From Pseudomonas sp. ICMP 561 (lineage in GTDB: Bacteria > Pseudomonadota > Gammaproteobacteria > Pseudomonadales > Pseudomonadaceae), in NCBI RefSeq assembly GCF_002699985.1, contig NZ_LKBT01000067.1, positions 186,001-250,000 of the forward strand: a stretch of DNA of 64,000 nt, in the 5' to 3' direction. Below are positions 44,341 to 52,945 of the stretch, piece by piece. Every line of letters starts with the position of its first letter. Position 1 is the first letter of the stretch. The notes under the pieces were generated by a model. The model saw nothing but the letters and a program-made list of their open reading frames with translations, was not told the origin of the DNA and did not search any database. A program made the position numbers and the translations under genes.

Positions 44341-44384
44341 AAAAAGCCCGATCTGAGCACAAGGCTTAAATCAGGCTTTTTTGT
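44341..44384 (-). terminator. Rho-independent terminator of the tRNA operon
   Basis: On the minus strand AAAAAAGCCTGATTTAAG...CAGATCGGGCTTTTTT forms a long stem ending in a T-run, directly after the last tRNA-Pro. Confidence 0.8.
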
Positions 44385-44389
44385 GAAGA

Positions 44390-44466
44390 TGGTCGGGGTA
44401 AGGGGATTCGAACTCCTGACATCCTGCTCCCAAAGCAGGCGCGCTACCGGACTGCGCTATACCCCG
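44390..44466 (-). tRNA. tRNA-Pro (TGG), copy 2
   Basis: The acceptor arms CGGGGTA/TACCCCG, anticodon stem CCTGC/GCAGG with loop TTTGGGA (anticodon TGG), T arm GGAGTTCGAATCC and encoded CCA are all present. It appears identical to the copy at 44650-44726. Confidence 0.97.
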
Positions 44467-44568
44467 GGTGAAACTTTTTAAAGACGCCTCAACTAGCCGT
44501 CTGCGATCTGATGCGATTGGCATCAGATCTATAAGATTCGGCCCCGGCATTGCTGCTGAGGCCAAAAA

Positions 44569-44644
44569 TGGTGGGTCGTGTGGGATTCGAACCTACGACC
44601 AATTGGTTAAAAGCCAACTGCTCTACCAACTGAGCTAACGACCC
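44569..44644 (-). tRNA. tRNA-Lys (TTT)
   Basis: GGGTCGT/ACGACCC acceptor, D arm GCTCAGTTGGTAGAGC, anticodon loop CTTTTAA, T arm with GGTTCGAATCC and encoded CCA. It lies between the two tRNA-Pro copies. Confidence 0.97.
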
Positions 44645-44649
44645 AAAAA

Positions 44650-44726
44650 TGGTCGGGGTAAGGGGATTCGAACTCCTGACATCCTGCTCCCAAAGCAGGC
44701 GCGCTACCGGACTGCGCTATACCCCG
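44650..44726 (-). tRNA. tRNA-Pro (TGG), copy 1
   Basis: Same sequence as 44390-44466, including the genomic CCA. It lies only a few bases upstream of tRNA-Lys in the transcript. Confidence 0.97.
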
Positions 44727-44747
44727 ATACAGCTACATATTGAAATC

Positions 44748-44823
<76 letters not shown>

Positions 44824-44943
44824 ACGTATCGATTTCAGATGCAACTTTTACAACTTACTGCTCTGAACTAACGCGCTGTTAACTTGTTAATTCAGCCTCT
44901 TCGATGTTTTTGCATCGCTGCGTTCACGTCTCTGAGGCGCGCT

Positions 44944-44971
44944 ATTCTACAATTTTAAAAAGAGGTGTCAA
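44944..44971 (-). promoter_or_regulatory. Sigma-70 promoter of the tRNA operon
   Basis: On the minus strand a perfect -35 TTGACA is followed after 16 bp by TAGAAT, and then by the GC-rich discriminator GCGCGCC typical of stable-RNA promoters under stringent control. It lies ~120 bp upstream of tRNA-Asn. Confidence 0.88.
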
Positions 44972-45107
44972 CCCCTTAAATTGCTTTTAAGACAATGATT
45001 TGCGATTTTTTTTCAGATGGCCTTTCGGCCCTCGCAAATCCATCAATCAGCAGCGCCAGGCTCACCTGCAATAACCCATCGCTGGCGAGCCTGAACTACA
45101 AACCCCA

Positions 45108-47672
45108 TCAGTTGAAGACGATTTCGTCGTCCACCACTGTGCCGGTGACGCTGGAGCCAGGCATAAAACCGCCCGACAGTATCAACTGCGCCAGCGGGTT
45201 CTCGATCCAGCGCTGGATAGCACGCTTGAGCGGACGAGCGCCGTAAACCGGGTCGTAACCCACCGCGATGAGTTTATCCATCGCCTCGGGGCTCAGCTCC
45301 AGTTTCAGTTCGCGTTCGGTCAGACGGCTGCGCAGGCGAGCCAGCTGAATATCCGTAATGCCGGCAATCTGGTCGCGGGCCAGAGGTTCGAAGATCACCA
45401 CTTCGTCGATACGGTTCAGGAACTCCGGCCGGAAGTGATTGCTTACCGCATCCATCACCGCCGCGCGCTGTGCTTCGCGATCCCCGGAAAGCTCGATGAT
45501 CTGCGCCGAGCCCAGGTTGGAGGTCATGACGATCACGGTATTGCGGAAATCCACTGTACGACCATGGCTGTCAGTCAGGCGACCGTCTTCCAGCACCTGC
45601 AGCAAGATGTTGAACACATCCGGATGCGCCTTCTCCACTTCGTCCAGCAAGATCACGGAGTAAGGCTTGCGACGCACCGCCTCGGTGAGATAACCGCCTT
45701 CTTCATAACCTACATAGCCTGGTGGTGCACCGATCAGTCGAGCCACGGAATGTTTCTCCATGAACTCGGACATATCGATACGCACCATCGCTTCTTCAGT
45801 GTCGAACAGGAACTCCGCCAGCGCCTTGCACAGCTCGGTCTTACCGACACCGGTTGGGCCGAGGAACATGAACGAACCACTTGGGCGATTCGGATCAGAC
45901 AACCCGGCACGAGAGCGACGTACCGCGTTGGAAACAGCAACCACCGCTTCGTTCTGACCAATCACGCGCTGGTGCAGCAGGCTTTCCATACGCAGAAGCT
46001 TGTCGCGCTCACCTTCGAGCATCTTCGACACAGGGATCCCGGTCCACTTGGAGACGACTTCGGCGATCTCCTCTTCAGTCACTTTACTGCGCAGCAACTG
46101 ATTCTCAGGCTTGCCATGCTGGTCGACCATTTGCAGGCTGCGCTCCAAGTCGGGAATGATCCCGTACTGCAATTCAGCCATGCGATTCAGGTCGCCACGC
46201 CGACGGGCTGCTTCCAGCTCCTGACGCGATTGTTCGATCTTCTGCTGAATCTGCGCGGAGCCGGTGACCTCGGCTTTTTCCGAGGTCCAGATTTCTTCCA
46301 GGTCAGCGTACTCACGATCCAGACGAACGATTTCTTCCTGAAGTTTTTCCAGCCGCTTGATCGCGGCTTCGTCGTCTTCTTTCTTTAATGCCTGGGATTC
46401 AACCTTCAGCTGGATCAGTCGGCGTTCAAGACGGTCGAGCACTTCCGGCTTGGAGTCGATTTCCATACGAATACGGCTGGCCGCTTCGTCGATCAGGTCA
46501 ATGGCCTTGTCCGGCAACTGCCGATCGGTGATGTAACGGTGGCTCAGCTTGGCGGCCGCAATAATCGCACCGTCAGTGATCGCCACTTTGTGGTGAACCT
46601 CGTAGCGTTCCTTCAAGCCACGCAAGATCGCGATGGTGTCTTCTTCACTCGGCTCATCCACCAACACTTTCTGGAAGCGCCGCTCAAGGGCCGCGTCCTT
46701 TTCTATATATTGGCGGTACTCGTTGAGCGTGGTCGCACCGACACAATGCAACTCGCCACGCGCCAACGCAGGCTTGAGCATGTTGCCTGCATCCATGGAG
46801 CCTTCGCCTTTACCGGCGCCGACCATGGTGTGCAGTTCGTCGATGAACAGGATGATCTGACCATCCTGTTTGGAAAGCTCATTGAGCAGTGACTTCAGGC
46901 GCTCCTCGAACTCACCCCGGAACTTGGCACCGGCGATCAGTGCGCCCATGTCCAGAGACAGCAAGCGCTTGCCTTTGAGGCCATCCGGCACTTCACCATT
47001 AATGATGCGCTGAGCGAGACCTTCAGCGATGGCAGTTTTACCCACGCCAGGTTCGCCGATCAGCACCGGGTTGTTCTTGGTGCGGCGTTGCAGCACTTGG
47101 ATCGTCCGACGGATTTCGTCGTCACGGCCGATCACTGGATCGAGCTTGCCTTCTTCGGCGCGCTTGGTGAGGTCGACGGTGTATTTATCCAGAGCCTGGC
47201 GCGACTCTTCGACATTGGGGTCGTTGACTGCCGAGCCGCCGCGCAGGTTGCTGATGGCATTTTCCAGCGCCTTCTTGCTGACACCCTGGCCAAGCAGCAA
47301 CTTGCCCAGCTTGCTGTTTTCGTCCATCGCCGCCAGCAAGACCAGCTCGCTGGAGATGAACTGGTCGCCCTTCTGCTGCGCCAGACGATCTGCCTGATTA
47401 AGCAGACGCGCCAGATCCTGGGACATGTTCACGTCGCCCGTCGGGTTCTGGATTTTCGGCAGTTGGTCGAGCTCTTTGCTCAATTCTTTGCGCAGACTAT
47501 TGATGTCGAAGCCCACTTGCAGCAGCAGTGGCTTGATAGTGCCGCCCTGTTGATCAAGCAACGCCTGCATCAAGTGCGCAGACTCAATGGCCGGATGGTC
47601 AAGACCTACCGCCAGGGATTGGGAATCGGATAACGCTAACTGTAATTTGCTGGTCAATCTATCGATACGCAT
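45108..47672 (-). CDS. clpB: ATP-dependent disaggregase ClpB
   Basis: ClpB resolubilises aggregated proteins together with DnaK. The 854-residue hexameric AAA+ protein has an N-terminal Clp domain (1-150), AAA-1 with Walker A GEPGVGKTAIAEGLA near 205 and Walker B ILFIDELHTMVGAG, the coiled-coil M domain (~400-525), AAA-2 with Walker A GPTGVGKTELCKALA near 605, and a C-terminal domain. It lacks the IGF/IGL loop that would connect it to ClpP. GGAAGGTG precedes the ATG, and a sigma-32 promoter lies ~75 bp upstream. Confidence 0.98.
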   Translation of the reverse strand: MRIDRLTSKLQLALSDSQSLAVGLDHPAIESAHLMQALLDQQGGTIKPLLLQVGFDINSLRKELSKELDQLPKIQNPTGDVNMSQDLARLLNQADRLAQQKGDQFISSELVLLAAMDENSKLGKLLLGQGVSKKALENAISNLRGGSAVNDPNVEESRQALDKYTVDLTKRAEEGKLDPVIGRDDEIRRTIQVLQRRTKNNPVLIGEPGVGKTAIAEGLAQRIINGEVPDGLKGKRLLSLDMGALIAGAKFRGEFEERLKSLLNELSKQDGQIILFIDELHTMVGAGKGEGSMDAGNMLKPALARGELHCVGATTLNEYRQYIEKDAALERRFQKVLVDEPSEEDTIAILRGLKERYEVHHKVAITDGAIIAAAKLSHRYITDRQLPDKAIDLIDEAASRIRMEIDSKPEVLDRLERRLIQLKVESQALKKEDDEAAIKRLEKLQEEIVRLDREYADLEEIWTSEKAEVTGSAQIQQKIEQSRQELEAARRRGDLNRMAELQYGIIPDLERSLQMVDQHGKPENQLLRSKVTEEEIAEVVSKWTGIPVSKMLEGERDKLLRMESLLHQRVIGQNEAVVAVSNAVRRSRAGLSDPNRPSGSFMFLGPTGVGKTELCKALAEFLFDTEEAMVRIDMSEFMEKHSVARLIGAPPGYVGYEEGGYLTEAVRRKPYSVILLDEVEKAHPDVFNILLQVLEDGRLTDSHGRTVDFRNTVIVMTSNLGSAQIIELSGDREAQRAAVMDAVSNHFRPEFLNRIDEVVIFEPLARDQIAGITDIQLARLRSRLTERELKLELSPEAMDKLIAVGYDPVYGARPLKRAIQRWIENPLAQLILSGGFMPGSSVTGTVVDDEIVFN

Positions 47673-47744
47673 TAGTCACCTTCCTATATAAGCAGGCCGG
47701 AGCAAATAAACACACCTATGAAAAAAACCTGCTGGATGCCCACT

Positions 47745-47772
47745 ACATGCGGGCAATTGCGTGAGATTCAAG
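47745..47772 (-). promoter_or_regulatory. Sigma-32 heat-shock promoter of clpB
   Basis: On the minus strand CTTGAA is followed after 14 bp by CCGCATGT, close to the consensus CTTGAA-N13/15-CCCCATNT. It is placed correctly for clpB, a known RpoH target. Confidence 0.85.
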
Positions 47773-47858
47773 CTGAATTTAATTGACGCACATCAGCATT
47801 GCAGTGAGACGTCTGAACGATAGCCTCATGAATGAATTCCCGCACGGGGACCGTGCCG

Positions 47859-47945
47859 GTAGGAGCGAACTTGTTCGCGAGATTGGGCGGCAGGCGACGT
47901 TTATCTATCGGCTGCACCCTTTTTCGCGAACAAGTTCGCTCCTAC
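47859..47945. repeat. Paired REP (GTAGGAGCGAACTTGTTCGCGA family) containing the pgeF stop
   Basis: GTAGGAGCGAACTTGTTCGCGA faces an inverted copy ending GTTCGCTCCTAC. The outermost CTA (47942-47944) of the right REP is the pgeF TAG stop codon on the other strand. Confidence 0.9.
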
Positions 47946-48673
47946 CTGACTGGATCTATCCAGATCAGCGAAGCAAAGCGGCCGTTTCGGGCGCTCTGGC
48001 GGTAGGAATAGAAGCGAGGATCAGTGAAGGTATCGAAGCCACCGCCATAAACAGCAGTGATTCCGTGGGCCGCCAGTCGCAAGCGAGCAAGGGCGTAGAT
48101 GTCGGCCATGAACCGGCCAGGATTTTTGCTGGGTATAAAAGCGGCGTCAGTTTGCGGATGCGTGCTTATAAAAGCCTCACGAACTTCCCCACCCACTTCA
48201 AAGGAAGGCTGGCCAATGGCAGGGCCGAGCCAGACCATGATGTCCTCAGGCGCCACTCGCAGACTGTCGGCTGCTGCCTCCAGCACACCGGCGGCCAGAC
48301 CACGCCAACCGGCGTGAGCAGCCGCCACACGAGTACCGGCCCGGTTGCAGAAAAGAGCAGGCAGGCAATCGGCGGTCATGATGGTGCAGGCAATGCCCGG
48401 CGTTGCAGTCCAGCTGGCGTCAGCCTCGACCACTTGGGTCGGGTCGGCCTCAGCAACCACCACGCCATGCACCTGCTTAAGCCACGCAGCCTGAATCTTC
48501 AGCTCCGAGGTCAGACGCAGGCGATTGGCAGCGACGGCTTGCGGATCATCATCAACATGATCCCCCAGATTGAAACTGTCGAACGGCGCCAGACTGACGC
48601 CGCCATTACGGGTTGTGACGCATGACTTGATTCCCGCAGGCGCGGGCCAGTCGGGAATCAGCCAGTCACTCAC
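47942..48673 (-). CDS. pgeF: Peptidoglycan editing factor PgeF (YfiH/multicopper-oxidase-like family)
   Basis: PgeF removes wrongly incorporated residues from UDP-MurNAc-peptides in E. coli, and the family was earlier called polyphenol oxidase or laccase. The 243-residue protein has the zinc/active-site motifs VTTRNGGVSLAPFDSFNLG near residue 20, IMTADCLPALF near 110 and AAAHAGWRGLAAG near 128. The start is GTG overlapping the rluD stop as GTGA; the stop is inside a REP element. Cytoplasmic. Confidence 0.92.
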   Translation of the reverse strand: MSDWLIPDWPAPAGIKSCVTTRNGGVSLAPFDSFNLGDHVDDDPQAVAANRLRLTSELKIQAAWLKQVHGVVVAEADPTQVVEADASWTATPGIACTIMTADCLPALFCNRAGTRVAAAHAGWRGLAAGVLEAAADSLRVAPEDIMVWLGPAIGQPSFEVGGEVREAFISTHPQTDAAFIPSKNPGRFMADIYALARLRLAAHGITAVYGGGFDTFTDPRFYSYRQSARNGRFASLIWIDPVR

Positions 48674-49632
48674 CCGATGAACGCCTCGCGATCCTGCTTG
48701 AGCAGCGACAGCAACCAGACGAAATCGTCAGGCAGCGGCGATTCCCAGCTCATGCGTTTACCGGTGGTCGGATGATCCAGCTCCAGGAAACGCGCATGAA
48801 GCGCCTGACGCGGGAAGGTTTTCAACGAGTCGACCATGGTCACACTGGCGGCTGGCGGAATGCGGAAACGACCGCCGTAAGCCTGATCACCCACCAACGG
48901 GTAGTTGATATGGGCCATGTGCACACGAATCTGGTGGGTACGGCCGGTTTCCAGCTTGACCCGCACATGGGTGTGGGACCGGAAACGCTCAAGCACGCGG
49001 TAATGACTCACCGCCTGCTTGCCGCCTTCCATGACCGCCATGCGCTGACGTTGCTGACCGTGGCGGCCAATCGGCGCGTCGATCTTGCCACCGGCAGTGA
49101 CAACACCGATCACGATGCATTCATAGATGCGGCTCACGGTACGGCTTTGCAGTTGGGTAACGAGCTGGGTCTGCGCCTGAATCGTCTTGGCGACCACCAT
49201 CAGACCGGTGGTGTCCTTGTCGAGACGGTGCACGATACCGGCGCGCGGCACGTTGATAATGTCCGGCACGTGGTGCAGCAAGGCATTGAGCAGCGTGCCG
49301 TCGGCGTGACCGGCAGCGGGATGCACCACCAGACCGGCAGGTTTATTGATGACCAGGATCTGATCGTCTTCATAGACGATATCGAGTTCGATGTCCTGAG
49401 CGAGCCATTCTCCCTGGGCCTCCTGCTCTGCAATCAATTGCAGGACAGCACCACCGTGTACGATGTCACGGGGGCGCAAGACGCCTCCGTCAACCGTCAG
49501 ACGGCCGTCCTTGATCCAGGCAGAAAGGCGCGAGCGAGAGTGCTCAGCGAATAATTGTGCAGCGACTTGATCGAGGCGTTGACCGCCCAATTCGGACGGC
49601 ACCTCTGCGCGAAGTTCTATATTTTCGGACAT
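48670..49632 (-). CDS. rluD: 23S rRNA pseudouridine(1911/1915/1917) synthase
   Basis: RluD isomerises three uridines in helix 69 of 23S rRNA, needed for normal ribosome function. The 320-residue protein has an N-terminal S4 RNA-binding domain (QRLDQVAAQLF ... RLSAWIKDGRL ... GAVLQLIAE) and the catalytic domain with the Asp motif RLDKDTTGLMVVAKT near residue 139, plus GRTHQIRVHMAHINYPLVGD. It forms an operon with pgeF and is divergent from bamD, as in other gammaproteobacteria. Confidence 0.95.
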   Translation of the reverse strand: MSENIELRAEVPSELGGQRLDQVAAQLFAEHSRSRLSAWIKDGRLTVDGGVLRPRDIVHGGAVLQLIAEQEAQGEWLAQDIELDIVYEDDQILVINKPAGLVVHPAAGHADGTLLNALLHHVPDIINVPRAGIVHRLDKDTTGLMVVAKTIQAQTQLVTQLQSRTVSRIYECIVIGVVTAGGKIDAPIGRHGQQRQRMAVMEGGKQAVSHYRVLERFRSHTHVRVKLETGRTHQIRVHMAHINYPLVGDQAYGGRFRIPPAASVTMVDSLKTFPRQALHARFLELDHPTTGKRMSWESPLPDDFVWLLSLLKQDREAFIG

Positions 49633-49780
49633 GGCCAGACTAGGTGGCGGCTAGCCTTTGGTTTCGGCAGCGCGCTTGTGGTTAAATACGGCGTCTTTTG
49701 CCCCGGGGGTTCCGCGGGGTGCTCATCATAACAGGACGGTCACGCCCAAGACAGCGACCGTTATAGGGACGCAAGCCGCC

Positions 49781-50794
49781 ATGCAAGTGAAACACCTGCT
49801 GCTGATAGCCATCCTCGCACTCACCGCTGCCTGCTCGTCGAAGGAAGTGATTGACGAAAACCTGAGCGAAGTCGAGCTGTACCAGCAGGCGCAGGCCGAC
49901 CTGGGTAACAACAGCTATTCGACTGCCACAGAAAAGCTCAAGGCGCTGGAGTCGCGTTATCCATTCGGTCGCTATGCTGATCAGGCACAGCTCGAACTGA
50001 TTTACGCGAACTACAAGAACGGTGAGCCGGAAGCCGCGAAATCCGCTGCCGAACGCTTCATCCGCCTGCACCCGCAGCACCCGAACGTCGACTACGCCTA
50101 TTACATGAAAGGCCTGACTTCGTTCGACCAGGACGTTGGCCTGCTGGCGCGCTTCCTGCCGCTGGACCAGACCAAACGTGACCCGGGTGCCGCGCGTGAC
50201 TCGTTCAACGAGTTCGCGCAACTGACCAGTCGCTACCCGAACAGCCGCTATTCGCCGGATGCCAAGCAGCGCATGATTTATCTGCGCAACCTGCTGGCCT
50301 CCTACGAAATTCACGTTGCCGACTATTACCTGACTCGTCAGGCCTATGTCGCTGCCGCCAACCGTGGCCGTTACGTGATCGAAAACTTCCAGGAAACCCC
50401 ATCCGTGGGTGACGGCCTGGCCGTGATGGTCGAGTCCTATCAGCGTCTGCATCTGGACGATCTGGCGGCCACCAGCCTGGAAGTGCTCAAGGCCAACTAC
50501 CCGAACCATCCACAACTGGTTGACGGTCAGTTCGTACCGCGTGAAGCCGAAGCGGACAACCGCTCGTGGCTGTCCAAGGCGACTTTGGGCCTGATCGAAA
50601 GCAATCCGCCGCTGCCGCCGGGTGAAACCCGCGCCAACCAGGACGTGATCAAGCAGTACGAAGACGCCAAGCAAGCCATCCCGCGTGAGCTGCTGCCGGA
50701 AAATCAGGAAGAGCTCGACGAGCAGGAACGCGAAGCGAAAGGCGAAAAAGACCGCTCGTGGTTCAGCTACATGACGTTTGGTATGTTTGACTGA
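49781..50794 (+). CDS. bamD: Outer-membrane protein assembly factor BamD
   Basis: BamD is the essential lipoprotein of the BAM complex that inserts beta-barrel proteins. The lipobox LTAAC ends the signal peptide at residue ~16. The mature 320 residues form TPR repeats (ELYQQAQADLGNNSYSTATEKLKALE ... LYANYKNGEPEAAKSAAERFIRLHP). A C-terminal charged extension (ELDEQEREAKGEKDRSWFSYMTFGMFD) is typical of Pseudomonas ComL. The start is MQVKHLLL because the signal peptide begins there; the longer frame is not coding. Confidence 0.95.
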   Translation: MQVKHLLLIAILALTAACSSKEVIDENLSEVELYQQAQADLGNNSYSTATEKLKALESRYPFGRYADQAQLELIYANYKNGEPEAAKSAAERFIRLHPQHPNVDYAYYMKGLTSFDQDVGLLARFLPLDQTKRDPGAARDSFNEFAQLTSRYPNSRYSPDAKQRMIYLRNLLASYEIHVADYYLTRQAYVAAANRGRYVIENFQETPSVGDGLAVMVESYQRLHLDDLAATSLEVLKANYPNHPQLVDGQFVPREAEADNRSWLSKATLGLIESNPPLPPGETRANQDVIKQYEDAKQAIPRELLPENQEELDEQEREAKGEKDRSWFSYMTFGMFD

Positions 50795-50810
50795 TATCAG
50801 CGTTAACAAG

Positions 50811-50837
50811 AAAGAGGCCTGCGGGCCTCTTTTTTTG
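50811..50837 (+). terminator. Rho-independent terminator of bamD
   Basis: AAAGAGGCC-TGC-GGGCCTCTTTTTTT forms a GC-rich stem followed by a T-run, 16 bp after the bamD stop. Confidence 0.9.
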
Positions 50838-50907
50838 TGCCCCGATGTTGAGTGTTTCTGCAGGAGCAATCGGGACGCGTAGTCTTGTAGGCGCGCACCC
50901 CTACCCC

Positions 50908-50997
50908 GTAGGACCGGCTTTAGCCGGGAGAGCGCAAGTAAATCCAATACATCCTCTGTGGCAGGAATATCGCCCTCCCGGCTAAAGCCAGTCCTGC
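50908..50997. repeat. Paired REP (GTAGGACCGGCTTTAGCC family)
   Basis: GTAGGACCGGCTTTAGCCGGGAG faces CTCCCGGCTAAAGCCAGTCC. It belongs to the family at 1454 and 13043. It follows the bamD terminator. Confidence 0.87.
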
Positions 50998-51066
50998 GGG
51001 ATGAATCTGTTCCAATAGCCTCGCCTTCGCTACACTGCAAAATCTCCAATCACTAAGCTGGAAATC

Positions 51067-51306
51067 ATGATTCGCTTAATTATGTGGGTCGCGCTGATCG
51101 CGGCGGTTGTGTGGTTCGTCAAGCGTCTGCTCAACCCGCCTGCCCCACGTCGCAAAGCTCCGCCCCCTGAAAGTGTGGCAGCACCCATGGTGCGTTGCGC
51201 TCAATGCGGTGTGCATTTGCCTCAGGACCGCGCCATCAATCAGGGCCAGCAATGGTACTGCAGCGAGGCACATCGCCTGGAAGGGCCGGCGACTCGCGAT
51301 CGCTGA
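51067..51306 (+). CDS. PP0621-like small membrane-anchored zinc-ribbon protein
   Basis: This 79-residue protein has an N-terminal membrane helix (IRLIMWVALIAAVVWFVKRLL), a Pro-rich linker (NPPAPRRKAPPPE) and a small cysteine module: RCAQCGVHLPQDRA and WYCSEAHRLEG. The Cys/His pattern CxxC...C...H fits a single zinc site. Homologues (PP_0621 family of P. putida) occur beside bamD. In P. aeruginosa pilS-pilR stand in this region; they are absent here. Function unknown. Confidence 0.8.
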   Translation: MIRLIMWVALIAAVVWFVKRLLNPPAPRRKAPPPESVAAPMVRCAQCGVHLPQDRAINQGQQWYCSEAHRLEGPATRDR

Positions 51307-51322
51307 GTTGCGCATGCTTCTG

Positions 51323-51388
51323 AAGGAGTGATCGTGTTCGCGAGGCCTTTTGCCTGACACACTGCTTCGCGAACACGTTCACTCCTAC
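51323..51388. repeat. Paired REP (AAGGAGTGATCGTGTTCGCGA) containing the thiO stop
   Basis: AAGGAGTGATCGTGTTCGCGA faces TCGCGAACACGTTCACTCCTAC. CTA at 51385-51387, the outer end of the right arm, is the thiO stop codon TAG. Confidence 0.85.
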
Positions 51389-52494
51389 AGCAGCCCGGCC
51401 ACCCTACCGCCAGGCGCATAGGGTGCCGCATCAATCACTGGCTCACGCCCAAACAGCAGATCCGCCAGCAACTGGCAGGACGCGGGCGCCAACACAAGGC
51501 CGTTACGATAATGGCCACAGTTGAGCCACAGGCCTTCAAAACCGTGCACGGGACCAATATAGGGAATGCCCTCAGGCGAGCCTGGACGCAGGCCAGCCCA
51601 GTGACCGACTACCAGAGCATCCGCCAACGCGGGAAGCAGCTCCACCGCAGAGGCCTTGAGGCTTTCCAACGCCACATCGGTTGGGGTTTTGTCGAAGCCC
51701 TCGTGCTCCAGGGTACTCCCCACCAGAATATGTCCGTCGCGGCGAGGGATCGCATATCGCCCTTTGGCCAGCACCATACTCGGTAGAAAATCCGACGCGC
51801 ACTTGTACAGAATCATCTGGCCTTTGACCGGCTCAACCGGCAGTTCAAGGCCAAGGGTCTTGAGCAACTCTCCGCTCCAGGCACCTGCCGCAAGAACCAC
51901 CTGATCGCCCAGGATATCCCCGGAGGACGTGCTCACGCCCGACACCCGATCACCCTGACGGACAAAGCCAGTGACTGCACATTGCTCATGAACGGTGACA
52001 TTGGGGAGCGCCAGTAACGCCGTTTTCAGGGATTTGACCAATCGTGGATTGCGCACATTGGCGACGTTGGCCATGTAGATGGCACGCTCATAACCCTCGC
52101 CCAGCACGGGCACAGCGTCGTGGACCGACGAGATATCCACAGCGCTGAGTGGTCGCGCCTCTCGGGCTGCCCACTCCAACGCTTGCTGCTCGTCATCCAG
52201 ATCCAGCCAATACAAACCGGTGGTATGCACTTCGGGATCGATCCCGGTCTGTGCAAACAGACGCTCCGCCAGTTGTGGATAGAAATCCTGCGACCAATGC
52301 GCCAATGCTGTGACTGCGGGGCTATAGCGCCACGGGTAGAGCGGAGAAACAATGCCACCGCCCGCCCATGACGCTTCTTGCCCGACACCGGAACGGTCCA
52401 GAAGGATGACCTGATCAACTTCGGAGGCGAGGTTGAAAGCGGTCAACAAACCGATCACACCACCGCCAACAATCACAACCTGCTGCCTGGACAT
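51385..52494 (-). CDS. thiO: Glycine/D-amino-acid oxidase, ThiO family
   Basis: ThiO oxidises glycine to the imine used for the thiazole of thiamine, or other D-amino acids. The 369-residue flavoprotein begins with the FAD-binding VVIVGGGVIGLLTAFNLA; other family parts are GVGQEASWAGGGIVSPLYPW near residue 38, GQMILYK near 210 and the C-terminal LWLNCGHYRNGLVLAPAS with GLRPGSPEGIPYIG. The start is MSRQQVVIVGG; an upstream ATG would add a non-conserved extension. The stop lies inside a REP arm. It stands next to the pil minor-pilin operon, as in P. aeruginosa. Confidence 0.88.
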   Translation of the reverse strand: MSRQQVVIVGGGVIGLLTAFNLASEVDQVILLDRSGVGQEASWAGGGIVSPLYPWRYSPAVTALAHWSQDFYPQLAERLFAQTGIDPEVHTTGLYWLDLDDEQQALEWAAREARPLSAVDISSVHDAVPVLGEGYERAIYMANVANVRNPRLVKSLKTALLALPNVTVHEQCAVTGFVRQGDRVSGVSTSSGDILGDQVVLAAGAWSGELLKTLGLELPVEPVKGQMILYKCASDFLPSMVLAKGRYAIPRRDGHILVGSTLEHEGFDKTPTDVALESLKASAVELLPALADALVVGHWAGLRPGSPEGIPYIGPVHGFEGLWLNCGHYRNGLVLAPASCQLLADLLFGREPVIDAAPYAPGGRVAGLL

Positions 52495-52522
52495 CTTGTT
52501 CTCGTTAAAAAGAATTGGGGGA

Positions 52523-52933
52523 TCAGCGGCCCCAGCAATCCTTGCTCGCAAGACCCGTTGAGTTACTGATAGCGCCGGTATTGGTAATGATGAAATTACC
52601 GCATTTGTCACCGTTCATCATCGAGCCGGCGTTAGGCTTCGCAGTCAAGGTGAACGTCTGGGCAGCCCGCTCAGGGACGATCGTGTAATAAGCGTTGCCA
52701 GCCGAAAGGGTCAGCGCGGGACTGTTCGGAGCATCCGAATACACACCGCCATAACGCGAATAGTATCGCTCCAGCGCCTGAGCCTGCTCATTCAACAAGC
52801 TGGCAATTTCCGCCCTGTGGGTACGCCTCACATATTCCGTATAGCTGGGATACGCGATGGCCGCCAGAATACCCACAATCGCTACGACAATCATGAGTTC
52901 GATCAAGGTAAACCCTGTTGATCTGCTTCGCAT
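52523..52933 (-). CDS. pilE: Type IV minor pilin PilE
   Basis: This 136-residue minor pilin has a seven-residue leader (MRSRSTG), prepilin cleavage before FTLIELMIVVAIVGILAAIA and Glu5. The C-terminal disulfide cysteines are in GDKCGNFII and ASKDCWGR. It is the last gene of fimU-pilV-pilW-pilX-pilY1-pilE and follows pilY1 by only ~12 bp, with no pilY2 in between. PilE couples the minor-pilin tip complex to the pilus shaft. Confidence 0.94.
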   Translation of the reverse strand: MRSRSTGFTLIELMIVVAIVGILAAIAYPSYTEYVRRTHRAEIASLLNEQAQALERYYSRYGGVYSDAPNSPALTLSAGNAYYTIVPERAAQTFTLTAKPNAGSMMNGDKCGNFIITNTGAISNSTGLASKDCWGR

Positions 52934-52945
52934 ACACCGTATTCC

